A DNA stretch of 64,000 nt from Saccharomycopsis fibuligera x Saccharomycopsis cf. fibuligera (lineage: Eukaryota; Ascomycota; Saccharomycetes; Ascoideales; Saccharomycopsidaceae): contig CP012809.1 of the NCBI GenBank assembly GCA_001936135.1, forward strand, positions 2,095,501 through 2,159,500, given 5' to 3'. This document shows, piece by piece, positions 40,415-50,738 of this stretch (position 1 is the stretch's first letter; every line of letters begins with the position of its first letter). A model generated the notes under the pieces. It was not told the DNA's origin, did not search any database, and saw only the letters and a list, made by a program, of their open reading frames with translations. A program made the position numbers and the translations under genes.

Positions 40415-42037
40415 TTACATCTCTAAACTCAACAAACCTTCCCCTGCATGTTCTGACTCTTTCTTAGATTTCTTTTTCTCTTCTCTAAGACGCTGCTTCT
40501 CCTGCCTTTGTCTTTTTCTAATTTCTTTAAGCAATTTTTTATCAGTGATCTGGCTCAAATCAATTTCCAAAATATCTTCCACATTATCTAAATTTTCCAT
40601 AGTTATTGCCAGCGCATCGTTGCCACTGCCTCCATTGCTAGTGGCATTAACGGTCTTCTTGGACAATGACTGCTTATTGACAGAAATTTTCAAAATGTAC
40701 CGTCCTTCCACTGATCCAGCATGATGACAAACATGCTTTATACCACTCTCTTCAAGTATTTGTAACACAGCAGCTAAAGTTTTTTCTCTCTTGACAAGCT
40801 CCAACTCATTCAAATCTCTATACTTTTTAGTAAACGGCGATGAATTATCAGAAGCGGCGTTAGCAGCAGCATTGAATCCTTCTTCAGTAGCAGCAGCGTC
40901 CACTTTTCTTAATTGGTCTTTTGCATCAATGAAGATCAAAAATGAGGGGACTTTCTCCATAGTCAGAATGATTTCATTTCTTTTTTTAGATTTCAAATCA
41001 GCATCAGAAATGGACCAACCAATCTTGATATATTTCGTATCTTGCACTTTGCTAAGTTTTTTTCGTTGTAAAATATTTGCAAACTTGTTGCTTACTGCGG
41101 CAATTTCTTGACTCTTGATCTCACTAAGTTCATCAGAATATTTTTGAAGCGCGGTACGTTTATCTACTAGCTTGATCATCGGTATCTTGATAGGATCTCC
41201 ATTTCTCTTGGACTCTGCTTCTACGACATTAACAATCATCAACCCTTCTGCATCTAAATCCAAATCAATTTTCTCTTTCAAGAGTTGTTCCAAAGTAGTG
41301 CTCTCCACTGAATTGGTTTCTGGGTCCACAAATGTTATTTGCCCTTCTTTATTGAGTTCCTTGTAAACTTTCCTCACCAAATGCTTGATACAATCTTGTG
41401 CCTGGAAGCTACCACCAGAGAAATCGAAATTTGGTACTTCGTCTCTTGGTCTTCTTCTAAAATTCTTTCCATTTCTGCTTCTCTGTCCATTCACTCTCTC
41501 ATCTCTTCTTTCGCCGCCTCTTTGTATTGATGGCGATGATGATGGCGGTGGAGACGCAAACTCGGAAAATAAACTGTCTTGGCCAAATCCAAAACCAGGC
41601 TGATCGAATCTTGAAGCATGTCCAAATCTGCTTCTGCTGCTATTATCATTACTACTGCTGTTGGTATGACTGTTATTTGTGTAATTACTATTGTAATTAT
41701 TGCCACTGGTTCGGTTTTCGCTGTTAGCTTTAGTCTTCTTAAGCAAATCAGCAAGCGTTAGTTTCTTCCTTGTTTCACCTTCTCTAGCAGTACCAGTACC
41801 GCTACCGCCAAAACTGGAACTTTTTCCGCTAGAGCCATCATGATATGGCTGCTTTCGAGTTAAATTAACATATCCACAACCAGTGCTGCAGCTGCTGATG
41901 TTATTAGTAAGCGAGATGTAATTTGATGGGACGTTAAAATTATTCAATATTGAGGGGTTCGTAGCTGATGAGCTAAGTATTTTGGAGCCAATGGCGGCTT
42001 TGATGGTACACTGCGTTGCTTGATTTATTCTGATCAT
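40415..42037 (-). CDS. AIM23: Mitochondrial translation initiation factor 3
   Basis: 540 aa, longer than S. cerevisiae Aim23 (356 aa). Aim23 is the fungal mitochondrial IF3, which modulates start selection and subunit balance on the mitoribosome. Seen: a Ser/Asn/Arg-rich N-terminal extension, probably including the presequence (MIRINQATQCTIKAAIG), a TLADLLKK motif, a FDFSGGSF segment, an IF3-N-like domain (about 220-300, with a GLMIVNV core), and an IF3-C-like domain (about 315-480). A basic Lys/Arg/Glu helix forms the C terminus. The added length is low-complexity Asn/Ser near 110-140 and after 380. Confidence 0.75.
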   Translation of the reverse strand: MIRINQATQCTIKAAIGSKILSSSATNPSILNNFNVPSNYISLTNNISSCSTGCGYVNLTRKQPYHDGSSGKSSSFGGSGTGTAREGETRKKLTLADLLKKTKANSENRTSGNNYNSNYTNNSHTNSSSNDNSSRSRFGHASRFDQPGFGFGQDSLFSEFASPPPSSSPSIQRGGERRDERVNGQRSRNGKNFRRRPRDEVPNFDFSGGSFQAQDCIKHLVRKVYKELNKEGQITFVDPETNSVESTTLEQLLKEKIDLDLDAEGLMIVNVVEAESKRNGDPIKIPMIKLVDKRTALQKYSDELSEIKSQEIAAVSNKFANILQRKKLSKVQDTKYIKIGWSISDADLKSKKRNEIILTMEKVPSFLIFIDAKDQLRKVDAAATEEGFNAAANAASDNSSPFTKKYRDLNELELVKREKTLAAVLQILEESGIKHVCHHAGSVEGRYILKISVNKQSLSKKTVNATSNGGSGNDALAITMENLDNVEDILEIDLSQITDKKLLKEIRKRQRQEKQRLREEKKKSKKESEHAGEGLLSLEM

Positions 42038-42397
42038 GATTTGTTTGTCTGCCTGTTTTTTTTGTTTGTTCTGTTCGTTTGTTATTTCTCAAATAAGAGC
42101 AATAGATTCTTTTCAAAAAATTTGACTTGTTGTATTATATACAATTTGCAGTTAATTTTCAGCAATGATTTCCTCGGTAAACGTACTAAAACAATCAGCG
42201 ACTTGAAACAGATACCTCTCAATAAATTACAAAGTTCTTTTTTCTATGACCTGTATGTTATCCGAATCTTAAAACAAAAATCCCAAAATATCCAGTATCT
42301 AGTACAATATAATATTCATAAAAACCTTGTTGATATCACTATCCATCACCTTCACCTCCAAATTGTTAGAAGCTGTCAGACGATCTATTTTTCAAGC

Positions 42398-42399
<2 letters not shown>

Positions 42400-42430
<31 letters not shown>
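42400..42430. repeat. T31 homopolymer
   Basis: 31 consecutive T residues about 360 bp upstream of AIM23. Confidence 0.95.
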
Positions 42431-42432
<2 letters not shown>

Positions 42433-42850
42433 CGTTTGCGACAAATGTTGATGCATGCAGGTACCGTCAACGTGGGAGGGAAAAGACATTGGAGGATCAG
42501 TCTTGTAGAATAATAAACATGACAAATACATCAAATTCAATAGCATTGAATAGGATAGATAATTGGTGATGGATAGCGCGAGGATGTTATTTTCCCACAA
42601 AATATAGTGCAGTACGTTTAGTTTTCGATCAGCATTAAAATCATGAAATTTTACCAAATGAAGAAATGTTGCTTATTGCCCAGGATTGTCACTGGAAATA
42701 TATTTTCATAGTTGCAATGGAATACATCCAACCATTTAAAGGCTTAGTGGCCTCATTAAACTACTGATAACATATTCGCAAGTGGAAAAGAGTAAATAAA
42801 ACAACATAGGTTAGACAAAAATAAATTATAAACATACTAAATTATGATGG

Positions 42851-42940
42851 GGAAAATAAAGGGAAAAATGAAGGGAAAAATGAAGGGAAAAATGAAGGGA
42901 AAAATGAAGGGAAAAATGAAGGGAAAAATGAAGAAAAAAT
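42851..42940. repeat. 12-bp minisatellite GGGAAAAATGAA
   Basis: Six perfect tandem units (42862-42933), preceded by one degenerate 11-bp copy and followed by a partial one. The perfect identity suggests recent expansion. It lies upstream of AIM23 and downstream of NAP1. Confidence 0.95.
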
Positions 42941-43098
42941 TTGAAAATTTGAATAAGAACTTAAATGGGAATAAAGGGCACTAGAATAAAATAGAACGAG
43001 TTTTATACTCTAAAAGCTTCGCATTGTGTGTTATTAAAGGGAAAAGTACCTGCAATTTAATATCGAGGGCAATATAATACTTTGGAGAAAAATTTTAC

Positions 43099-44412
43099 TC
43101 ATTGTTGTTTGCACTCCTGAGGATCTTTTTGCTTTGCATTTTCACCATCTTCATCATCTTCATCATCGTCATCTTCATCATCATCATCTTCTTCACTGTC
43201 TTCATCAAAATAGGCTGGATCTTCGTAATCAACAAAATCTATAGCAGCGCCTGTGAACCAATCAACAGCTCTAGTAATCAATTTGTCTTTGATTTCCTCG
43301 GCAATGTGGTAATCCAATTGCAATCTGGCTTCCAACTCACCATCTTCTTCATCTTCTTCTTCATCTTCTTCGCCAGCAGCTTCCCCGATCTTTGGAGGCG
43401 TTGGTGGGTCAAAGAAATTGAAGAATGATTCAGTAGGAGTCAATTTTTCAATAGTTCTAGTTTGTTTGGTGTGCTTATTTCTTTGTTTTCTTCTTTCAAT
43501 TTTGATGGTGACATTTTGTTCTGGAGAAGTCCAGTTTATTTCACAGCCTTCAGCATGGTCATAAATGAATTCACCAGTGTATCCCAATTCTTCTTGATAA
43601 TAGTAAGTTTTCTCCAAAGTTTCATTAGAAAAGAAGTCATTCTTGCTAAATTCAAAGATCAATTTGAAACCTGGTTTATCCAAATGTTCCATTCTGATAT
43701 CAATCAAATGACTCAATACGTCTCTATCTCTTTCAGTGATGGTGTCACAAATTGGTTCCAAGTTCAACAAAGCGGTCAACCAAAACTCTGGAATACCTTT
43801 GATATCTTCTTGTTCTTTGTCTTCTTCAGCTTCCTCATCCTCTTGTTCTTTATCTTGCAACTTTGGCTCATCCATTTCTTCAATCTTGTTTTCGTCGTCC
43901 TCATCTTCTTCGTTTTCTTCGTCATCCGAGCCTTCTAACTCAGCTTCAATAGCTCTGCCTTCTTCAATTTCCTCTTCAGTTGGTTCAATCTCCCCAATAA
44001 TAATTTTTTTTCTGTGAGCATTGAGTGGTTTAGCCTTTTCATTGTATTTCTTCTCCAAAGCAAACAATTCTTTTTGAAATTCAATTTCCAAATCCATTTG
44101 TTTCTTTTGAACAGACTTCAAAGAAATAATTCTGTCTTTCACAACTTTAGGAAAAGAGTCAACATAGCCAGAATCCTTGCCCACTAGGTTGTTCAATTTG
44201 CCTTCGATAAGGGACAAAAACATTGGGTTATTAGCAAGTTTCTTCTTTGTGTCCTCATCTGTTTCCTCATCAATAGTTTTTGGCACTTTTGGATGAGTGG
44301 TTGATTTGGAAAGCAAAGAGCCAGCGTTGGAAGCTGGGGTGTTTTGTGGTGTTGGCGCTTCAGAGATCTCAGCGATCTTGCTTCTGATTGGTTCAGACAT
44401 GACGGATGGCAA
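43099..44412 (-). CDS. NAP1: Nucleosome assembly protein Nap1
   Basis: 437 aa. Nap1 is a histone H2A-H2B chaperone that shuttles between cytoplasm and nucleus and, in yeast, also works with Clb2 and septin regulators at mitosis. Seen: a flexible N terminus, the long dimerisation helix (about 85-130), the NAP domain earmuff with GIPEFWLTALLN (about 208) and the FEFSKNDFFSNETLEKTYY block, two acidic stretches (about 155-205 and 340-355), and a strongly acidic Asp/Glu tail that begins near residue 405 and ends in a Lys/Gln patch. Architecture and length match the family. Confidence 0.95.
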   Translation of the reverse strand: MPSVMSEPIRSKIAEISEAPTPQNTPASNAGSLLSKSTTHPKVPKTIDEETDEDTKKKLANNPMFLSLIEGKLNNLVGKDSGYVDSFPKVVKDRIISLKSVQKKQMDLEIEFQKELFALEKKYNEKAKPLNAHRKKIIIGEIEPTEEEIEEGRAIEAELEGSDDEENEEDEDDENKIEEMDEPKLQDKEQEDEEAEEDKEQEDIKGIPEFWLTALLNLEPICDTITERDRDVLSHLIDIRMEHLDKPGFKLIFEFSKNDFFSNETLEKTYYYQEELGYTGEFIYDHAEGCEINWTSPEQNVTIKIERRKQRNKHTKQTRTIEKLTPTESFFNFFDPPTPPKIGEAAGEEDEEEDEEDGELEARLQLDYHIAEEIKDKLITRAVDWFTGAAIDFVDYEDPAYFDEDSEEDDDDEDDDDEDDEDGENAKQKDPQECKQQ

Positions 44413-45610
44413 TAATCAAAAAAAAGTGTATAGCAGGAGGGGAGAGAATATGGAGGGTGGAACAGGAAGACGAGAAGATTAAACAGAGATAGTGGTGGAA
44501 TCAAGAATCAACAAGCAGAGTAATAAAAGTTCAAAACCTGCAACTGTATTCTTGCAACTGAAAACTTAGGAGGAAGATGAAGAGAATGAAAAGAATTACA
44601 AATTGGAAGAACAGTGCACCGCTGTGACTTTTTTCTGAGTTAGTGATTTGGCTGTAGTGTGCTCATTGCGGCGATTTTGTTTTTCTTTCAAAATAAAAAT
44701 AAATCGAAAAAGAAACAAAAAAAAAAAACTTCACATGACCACGTGCACAGAGCCTGAGATAATCAAGGATGCGGGTAAACTGCCAACATGGACGAAACTT
44801 GCACTTACTGGATAACAAGACTGGATAACTATCCTTGTTTGAGCGAGGTTGAAGAAGTAGCAGTTATGTATAAAGGAAAAATAATAGGAATTTGATTAGT
44901 GCGCATAAGTGATAGTAGAGAATAATTATTCAATGTAATATCCACGAATAGTAAAATTAGCTCCCAGGAGCAGATTGTCACATAGACCATCGAATTACTC
45001 CCTAATACAACATATGCAAAACGAACTAATACAGATTGACTTCTATGGTTAAGTACACAACAAATTTTTAGCTCACTTGGTGCTTACCCATGTGCGTTAA
45101 CAGATTGGCTTAATCAATGTGTTGCGATCAATATTGGGATGGCGGTATCCGAATTAGTTTCGCATTTCGCGTGTTGTGTTTCCTTGATCTCTTACTCTGT
45201 CACGTCCATTGCAAATCTTCTACGTGAGCCATCCCATGCTATATGTTCCTATTCTGTTCCCAATCCTGTAAACTTTTGTTAGCTATCTCAGCTACAGATC
45301 TCAAACTTGTGTATGCATTGTCAGGAGCGCTCGTAGCATATTCCGGATGGTCCCCAATACATGGCCATCGCTGCGCAACCAGCAGCGTAAGAACGTCTCA
45401 CGTGCCCAGTATTTTAGGGCTCTCTGATTGGCCTTTGGCGAAAAGTGTAAAAGAGAGAGAGAGAGAGAGCGAAAAAAAAAAGCCTAGCATTTGATATAGA
45501 GGAAAATCTTAGATTTCACACCCTAACTGTTGAAGTGTTGTGTAATTATAGGTTACTACTATCCCCAGTATTCAAGTAACAAGTTATTTTTCATTCCAAC
45601 ATCATCAAAA
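44413..45610. other. Divergent NAP1/ATP3 upstream region
   Basis: 1.2 kb between divergent genes, with a short (GA) run at about 45453-45469 and an A-run at about 45472-45480. No further gene is recognised. Confidence 0.45.
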
Positions 45611-47060
45611 ATGTTCGCTAGAGCTGGAGCTAATGCTGTCCGTACTGTTGGCATTCAATCAAGGTATGTTTTTTTTTGTCACTGTTGCGGTTGTTTCCAA
45701 TTCGAATTTTTGCACTACCAATTATTTCACAGCTTTTGTGAGTTGAACTTTCACGACAAGCCAGCGAGTCATTCAGCGTTTTGAATACTCGTCAATCTTC
45801 GTACACAAATGATACTATATTAAAAGAAAATAAGATGGCATCAATAATCTCTCCTAATTAAAAAGATTCAAAAGTGAGACGCAGCAAGAGGTTTAAGAGA
45901 AAGGTTGGTTGGTTAATTGTTCAAAAAGACTTTTACCTATGCTAGGAATAAAAACCCTTACTCAAATGAAGGAACTCCAAAATTGTATTTGTTTAACAAG
46001 CAATTGATTGTTTTACGCAGAAAGAAAGCCGAGATACTATAACAAATATCAAACAATGAAGAAAAAAAGGTACAGCGCATCTGGAGATGAATATTGTTTG
46101 CCACAAAATCATAATGATCAACTGTATGGTGCAGAGAATTAAGAATGGAATTATACGCTAGTATTTATAAAAGAAGCAACTTTATCACTGTAAACACAAG
46201 GCGTATACTAACAACTTTGTCATTATAGAAACTATGCCACTTTGCGTGAAATTGAGACTCGTTTAAAGTCCATCAAAAACATCGAAAAGATCACCAAGAC
46301 CATGAAGATTGTTGCTTCTACTCGTTTGGGTAGAGCTGAAAGAGCCATGGCTTTGTCCAGAGTTTACAATGATGCTGACACTGAAATTTACGACCATGCT
46401 GAATCCGCCAAGGTTGAATTGCCAGCTGAACCAAAATCTTTGATTGTTGCCATCTCTTCCGACAAAGGTTTGTGTGGCTCTATCCACTCTCAAATGGCTA
46501 AGGCTACCAAGAAGGCTTTGGCTGAAAAACCAAACACTGATGTTGTTACCATCGGTGATAAGATCAAGGCCCAATTGCAAAGAACCAATGCCGAATCTTT
46601 GGTTTTGGCCTTCAACGGTGTTGGTAAATCCGCTCCAACTTTCCTTGAAGCTTCCTTGATTGCTGACGAAATTTTGAAATTGAACAAGGAAAAAAACTAT
46701 GACTCTATCAAAGTCTTGTACAACAAATTCGTTTCCTCTGTTTCTTTTGCTCCAACCGCTAAACCATTATACAATGAAGAAGTTATCAAGCAATCTAAGG
46801 GTTTGAACGCTTACGAAGTTGACGAAGATGCCGGCATTACTGCTTCTTTGTCTGAATTTTCTTTGGCTAACTCCATCTTGACCGCTATGGCTGATGGTCA
46901 CGCTGCTGAAATTTCTGCTAGAAGAAACGCTATGGACAATGCTTCTAAGAACGCTGGTGACATGATCAACAGATACTCCATTCTTTACAACAGAACTAGA
47001 CAAGCCGTCATTACCAATGAATTGGTTGACATTATCACTGGTGCTTCCTCTTTGGGTTAA
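45611..47060 (+). CDS. ATP3: ATP synthase gamma subunit, two exons
   Basis: Exon 1 is 45611-45663 and exon 2 is 46229-47060, joined in phase through an AGA codon to give 294 aa. Gamma is the rotor shaft of the mitochondrial F1 domain. Seen: a presequence encoded almost wholly by exon 1 (MFARAGANAVRTVGIQSR), the N-terminal coiled helix with REIETRLKSIKNIEKITKTMK, VASTRLGRAERA, GLCGSIHSQ, and the C-terminal helix with NRTRQAVITNELVDIITGA. The intron is 565 nt with GTATGT donor, TACTAAC branch at 46206-46212 and TAG acceptor. Strong TTG and GCT bias indicates high expression. Confidence 0.96.
45664..46228 (+). other. ATP3 intron
   Basis: 565 nt, separating the targeting-sequence exon from the mature protein. 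All three splice signals are canonical. No convincing snoRNA was found inside: box C-like GAGATGA near 46090 lacks a D box at a suitable distance. Confidence 0.95.
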
Positions 47061-47219
47061 GTTTAATATTCAAGTTTGTTTTTTGCAATTTTATGATTAT
47101 AATAATACTAAAAATATAAAACCCTCCAAATTTCAACAGTTACTGAAAAATACATGATATTTTAACGGATAAAAGATAAACATCAACAGGGTCCTTGATG
47201 TTATTGTAAGCGTGCTGAA

Positions 47220-47250
<31 letters not shown>

Positions 47251-48042
47251 GATCGTGAGTTGAGCATTCATAATTATTCCGGTGACTAACTGGCCAATTA
47301 ATTTGATAGATGTATCGAGATCTGTACCTGCTTCGTAAAGCTATGAGAAAATGCTGAAGTATATTTATTTTTGAGATTCTATCGAAGTGATTTAGATGCG
47401 TACATGAAAATGACGTACTACATTGTAGTTAAACATTGTAATAATATTATGAGAAAAACAAAATAGTTTTATACTGCCAACTTAGGTTTCCAAAACTGTA
47501 CCAAAGGCTTTGAAGGCTATCTGTTGGTTAAACTTTCATCGGCAAATCGAGCATAAGTGCACTTTTTCATGAAAATATCGTACTGATAATCACCACTCCT
47601 CAGTTTTTGAAACTAAAAAAGTCCAAATTTACATACATTTAAAAAACCGAGCAAATGAATTACGTAGACCTGTATACACAGATATGCAAATAAAAAAAAG
47701 GATACTAGAGCGTATTTGACTGGTAAAGATTACTACTAATACAGAATGAGGTCAGTTAACTGAAATTTGGCAGGAGTTCAGCGCGCACTTGTATATGCGT
47801 CTACACATCTTAATGTCATAAAAATAAGCTCAAAGTAGATGTTTGCCAATTCATAAAGCAGAAACCAAGTAAAGTAAGCAAGTATCTTGATGTTTGGAAA
47901 ATGTCTCCCTGACTTTGTAGCGGGGAAAGCGTGGGAAATATACTAGCTTAGCTTGGGATAATTACAAATGATTGAGTGTATTGACACGGAAAAAAAGGGT
48001 TATTATAAAAATAAAAACTAAAAGACAACAACTCTATAACTG
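47061..48042. other. Convergent ATP3/CRS1 3' flanks
   Basis: 982 bp, no gene. A26 tract at 47218-47243; otherwise plain AT-rich sequence. Confidence 0.5.
47218..47243. repeat. A26 homopolymer
   Basis: 26 consecutive A residues about 160 bp after the ATP3 stop. Confidence 0.95.
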
Positions 48043-50415
48043 CTAACTAGATGCACCAAAGTACTGTTCATGCAACTTCTTTTGAGCAGCCCATTGTTTA
48101 GCCAATTTCTTTTTAGCACTCTTGGTGACTTCTTCACCATTTGCATCTTTAGTAGGAATACCTTCTTCATCCCATTCGGAATACTTGGACTTATCCTTGA
48201 ACAAATCTTCTGGCTTAACCTTTGCCTTTTCCAACTTTTCCTTTTCTTGTTGCTCTTTTAACTTTTGCTGTTGTAATTTTTTTTCTTCTTTTTCTCTAAT
48301 TTTCAAAATTTTGTCATCGCGTTGTTGCACTAATTGATCTTGTTCTGCTTTAGTGAGAATTTTCACTAATCCTTTGCCCTCGTTACGATCATCGATAGAA
48401 ATTCCCAAATTTAATAAATCCTGATCACGGATCTTGTCTGAAAGACTGAGTAAAGCAGGATTTTTGGACTCGATACCCAATTTGCGGATCTCATCGCGGA
48501 TGCTAGAAATGGTTTGAGCAAATTGCAATTTGATTTGTTCACTACCACTGGAAGTTTCGCCATCAGCTCCACTGGCATTGTTGCTATTGTCAGCCCAACC
48601 CAAGTTATCATTTCTGGCTTCAAAACCCAATACGGACAAAATCTTGGTAATGTACTTGGTGATCTCAATAACTGGTCTGATTCTAATGTCACTGGTGGCC
48701 AAGTATGTATTAGTGGTATTGATCAACTCACTAATGGTCTTGATGACTTGTGGAGTAGACAAGTTATCACAGAAAGCGTCGTGAATTTGACTCTTTGCAG
48801 TATTTAAATCCGCCAACAAGGTCAAGTCTTTAGCATTGAATTTCTCGCTAACAATTTCCCCATCGTTGACTCTGCTCAGTACATCATGGTTTAAGGCTCT
48901 AACATTGGTGAAAAATTTGTTCAATGAAGATTCAAGAGATTTAACTTCACTAAGCAAACTTTCTTTAAAATCTAACTGGTTGTTCCATGGGATCAAAGCA
49001 AAACTTAATCTTAATTGTTTAGGAGTAAATTTCTTGAGAGCTTCTTGAATAGTGATAAAATTTTTCAAACTTTTACTCATTTTTTGCCCCTCGATGTGCA
49101 AATGACCAGTATGCAAAAAGTAGTTGATCCATTGTTTACAATCGAAATGAGCCTCAGACTGAGCAAGCTCATTGTCGTGATGTGGAAATGCCAAATCAAT
49201 ACCACCGGAATGAATATCAATTTGAGAACCAAGAATATCAGAAGCCATCACTGAACACTCAATGTGCCAGCCCGGTCTCCCTTTACCCCAAGGGGACTCC
49301 CATGATGGTTCACCCGGTTTGGATGCTTTCCAAAGAGCAAAGTCGTTTGGTGACAATTTGCCAGAACTGGAAGTAGTCAATGAACCTTCGCCTTCAGCAA
49401 TTAAAGATAATGAACCTTTGTTCCAAGGTTGTAACTTGGCATAACTGTGGTTTTCGCTAGCGTCGAATCTAGCGGTGTTGAAATAAACAGAACCGTCATT
49501 AGTAGAATAAGCATAACCATTATCAACAATTTTCTGCACAAAAGTAACAATTTCTGGCACATACTCGGAGACTCTGGTCTTGACTGATGGTGGTAAGACA
49601 TTCAATGCTTTCATATCGAGTTCAAACTGGTTTTCCCAGTAACTTGGCAATTTTCTGAAGATTTCAGGGTCAGTAACCGAAGATCCAAGCTCGCTGTCCA
49701 AAGTTGGCACAATAATGTCTTTAACATCTTCCAAGTATTGTTGCAAAGAAATAGTATTTTTGCCGCTTTTAGCTGTCTCGATGCTTTTGAGGGCTTTTTG
49801 AGCAGCTCTGTAGTACATTGGGTATTTCGGATTCTGGACCGCTAACTCAGTAAGATTAACTGATTGCAACCAAGCAGTTAATTCATCCACCGAAGGCAAA
49901 CTCAAGTTGTTATTTGCATATTGGGCTAATGCCTTTTCAGTATAAGCAATCAACTCGTCATTGACATCAGCAAATTTCTCCACAAATTGGTCAAATAAAA
50001 AATTTTGTCTTGCTCTAATAATGATCTTGTCATCAATATCAGTAACATTTTGCACAAAAACCACATTGTAGCCAAAATAGTCTTGCAAGATTCTTCTGTT
50101 AATGTCAATGGTGACATAGTTTCTAGCGTGGCCCATGTGGCTGGAGTCATAAACAGTAGGTCCACAAGAGTACCATGAGACCTCGGATGGCTTGTTTGGC
50201 ACAAAAGTAGTCTTGGACTTGGTTAAAGAGTTGTACAACTTGAGCTGGGTAAGAGGTTTGCCCTGGTCGCCCAGTGGGACGTGCCATTTTGGTTGGACAA
50301 CCTTCTTGGTTGTGCTGGAGATCTGTTCAGTCATGATGGTGTTGGCAGTGGTGGATGTTGCAAAGCGTCGAAAGAGAGTAGTGGGCGGGAGAGTGAAAGT
50401 ACGCTTGAAAACCAT
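48043..50415 (-). CDS. CRS1: Cysteinyl-tRNA synthetase, likely dual-targeted
   Basis: 790 aa, homologous to S. cerevisiae YNL247W. It charges tRNA-Cys. Seen: the class I HIGH motif as HMGH within GPTVYDSSHMGHARNYV, KMSKS, zinc-ligand residues including the Cys of SCGPTVYD and IECSVMASD plus HHDNELAQSEAH, and a C-terminal Lys/Glu-rich eukaryotic extension ending near KKLHEQYFGASS. Residues 1-27 (basic, Ser/Thr-rich, no acidic residues) look like a mitochondrial presequence. Met28 (start at 50334) would yield the cytosolic form. Both starts are in one frame. Confidence 0.93.
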   Translation of the reverse strand: MVFKRTFTLPPTTLFRRFATSTTANTIMTEQISSTTKKVVQPKWHVPLGDQGKPLTQLKLYNSLTKSKTTFVPNKPSEVSWYSCGPTVYDSSHMGHARNYVTIDINRRILQDYFGYNVVFVQNVTDIDDKIIIRARQNFLFDQFVEKFADVNDELIAYTEKALAQYANNNLSLPSVDELTAWLQSVNLTELAVQNPKYPMYYRAAQKALKSIETAKSGKNTISLQQYLEDVKDIIVPTLDSELGSSVTDPEIFRKLPSYWENQFELDMKALNVLPPSVKTRVSEYVPEIVTFVQKIVDNGYAYSTNDGSVYFNTARFDASENHSYAKLQPWNKGSLSLIAEGEGSLTTSSSGKLSPNDFALWKASKPGEPSWESPWGKGRPGWHIECSVMASDILGSQIDIHSGGIDLAFPHHDNELAQSEAHFDCKQWINYFLHTGHLHIEGQKMSKSLKNFITIQEALKKFTPKQLRLSFALIPWNNQLDFKESLLSEVKSLESSLNKFFTNVRALNHDVLSRVNDGEIVSEKFNAKDLTLLADLNTAKSQIHDAFCDNLSTPQVIKTISELINTTNTYLATSDIRIRPVIEITKYITKILSVLGFEARNDNLGWADNSNNASGADGETSSGSEQIKLQFAQTISSIRDEIRKLGIESKNPALLSLSDKIRDQDLLNLGISIDDRNEGKGLVKILTKAEQDQLVQQRDDKILKIREKEEKKLQQQKLKEQQEKEKLEKAKVKPEDLFKDKSKYSEWDEEGIPTKDANGEEVTKSAKKKLAKQWAAQKKLHEQYFGASS

Positions 50416-50738
50416 GCAATGCGAGAGCCCCAGGGAGTTGTGGTGGATTTATATATGGATATGATGTGTGATTGTGAGCTGTGGACTGTGTGACTATGGA
50501 AGAGAACACTTAATTGGTGGGTCCGTCCATTCTCAGTTTATGATGGTTGACTGATTTTGATTTTAATATTTTTTTTCTCTTTTGTCAGAGCTCGTGCGCG
50601 TGCTCGCAACCAGTGGTGGTGATGGCGATGGTGATGATGGTGATGATGATGGTGAGGAAGAGGAAGCTGCTAGTACAAACCACTTCTGGAAACACAATTA
50701 AGGAGCATAAACAGCCACAGTGACTCATCATTCCCACA
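50416..50738. promoter_or_regulatory. Divergent CRS1/VTA1 promoter
   Basis: 323 bp shared by two genes. The VTA1-proximal part carries a GGTGAT/GATGAT triplet-type repeat (about 50612-50660), probably in the VTA1 leader. Confidence 0.45.

Larger units (their letters stand above)
42038..43098. other. AIM23 promoter / NAP1 3' flank
   Basis: 1.06 kb, no gene. It has T31 at 42400-42430 and the 12-bp minisatellite listed separately. Confidence 0.5.
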
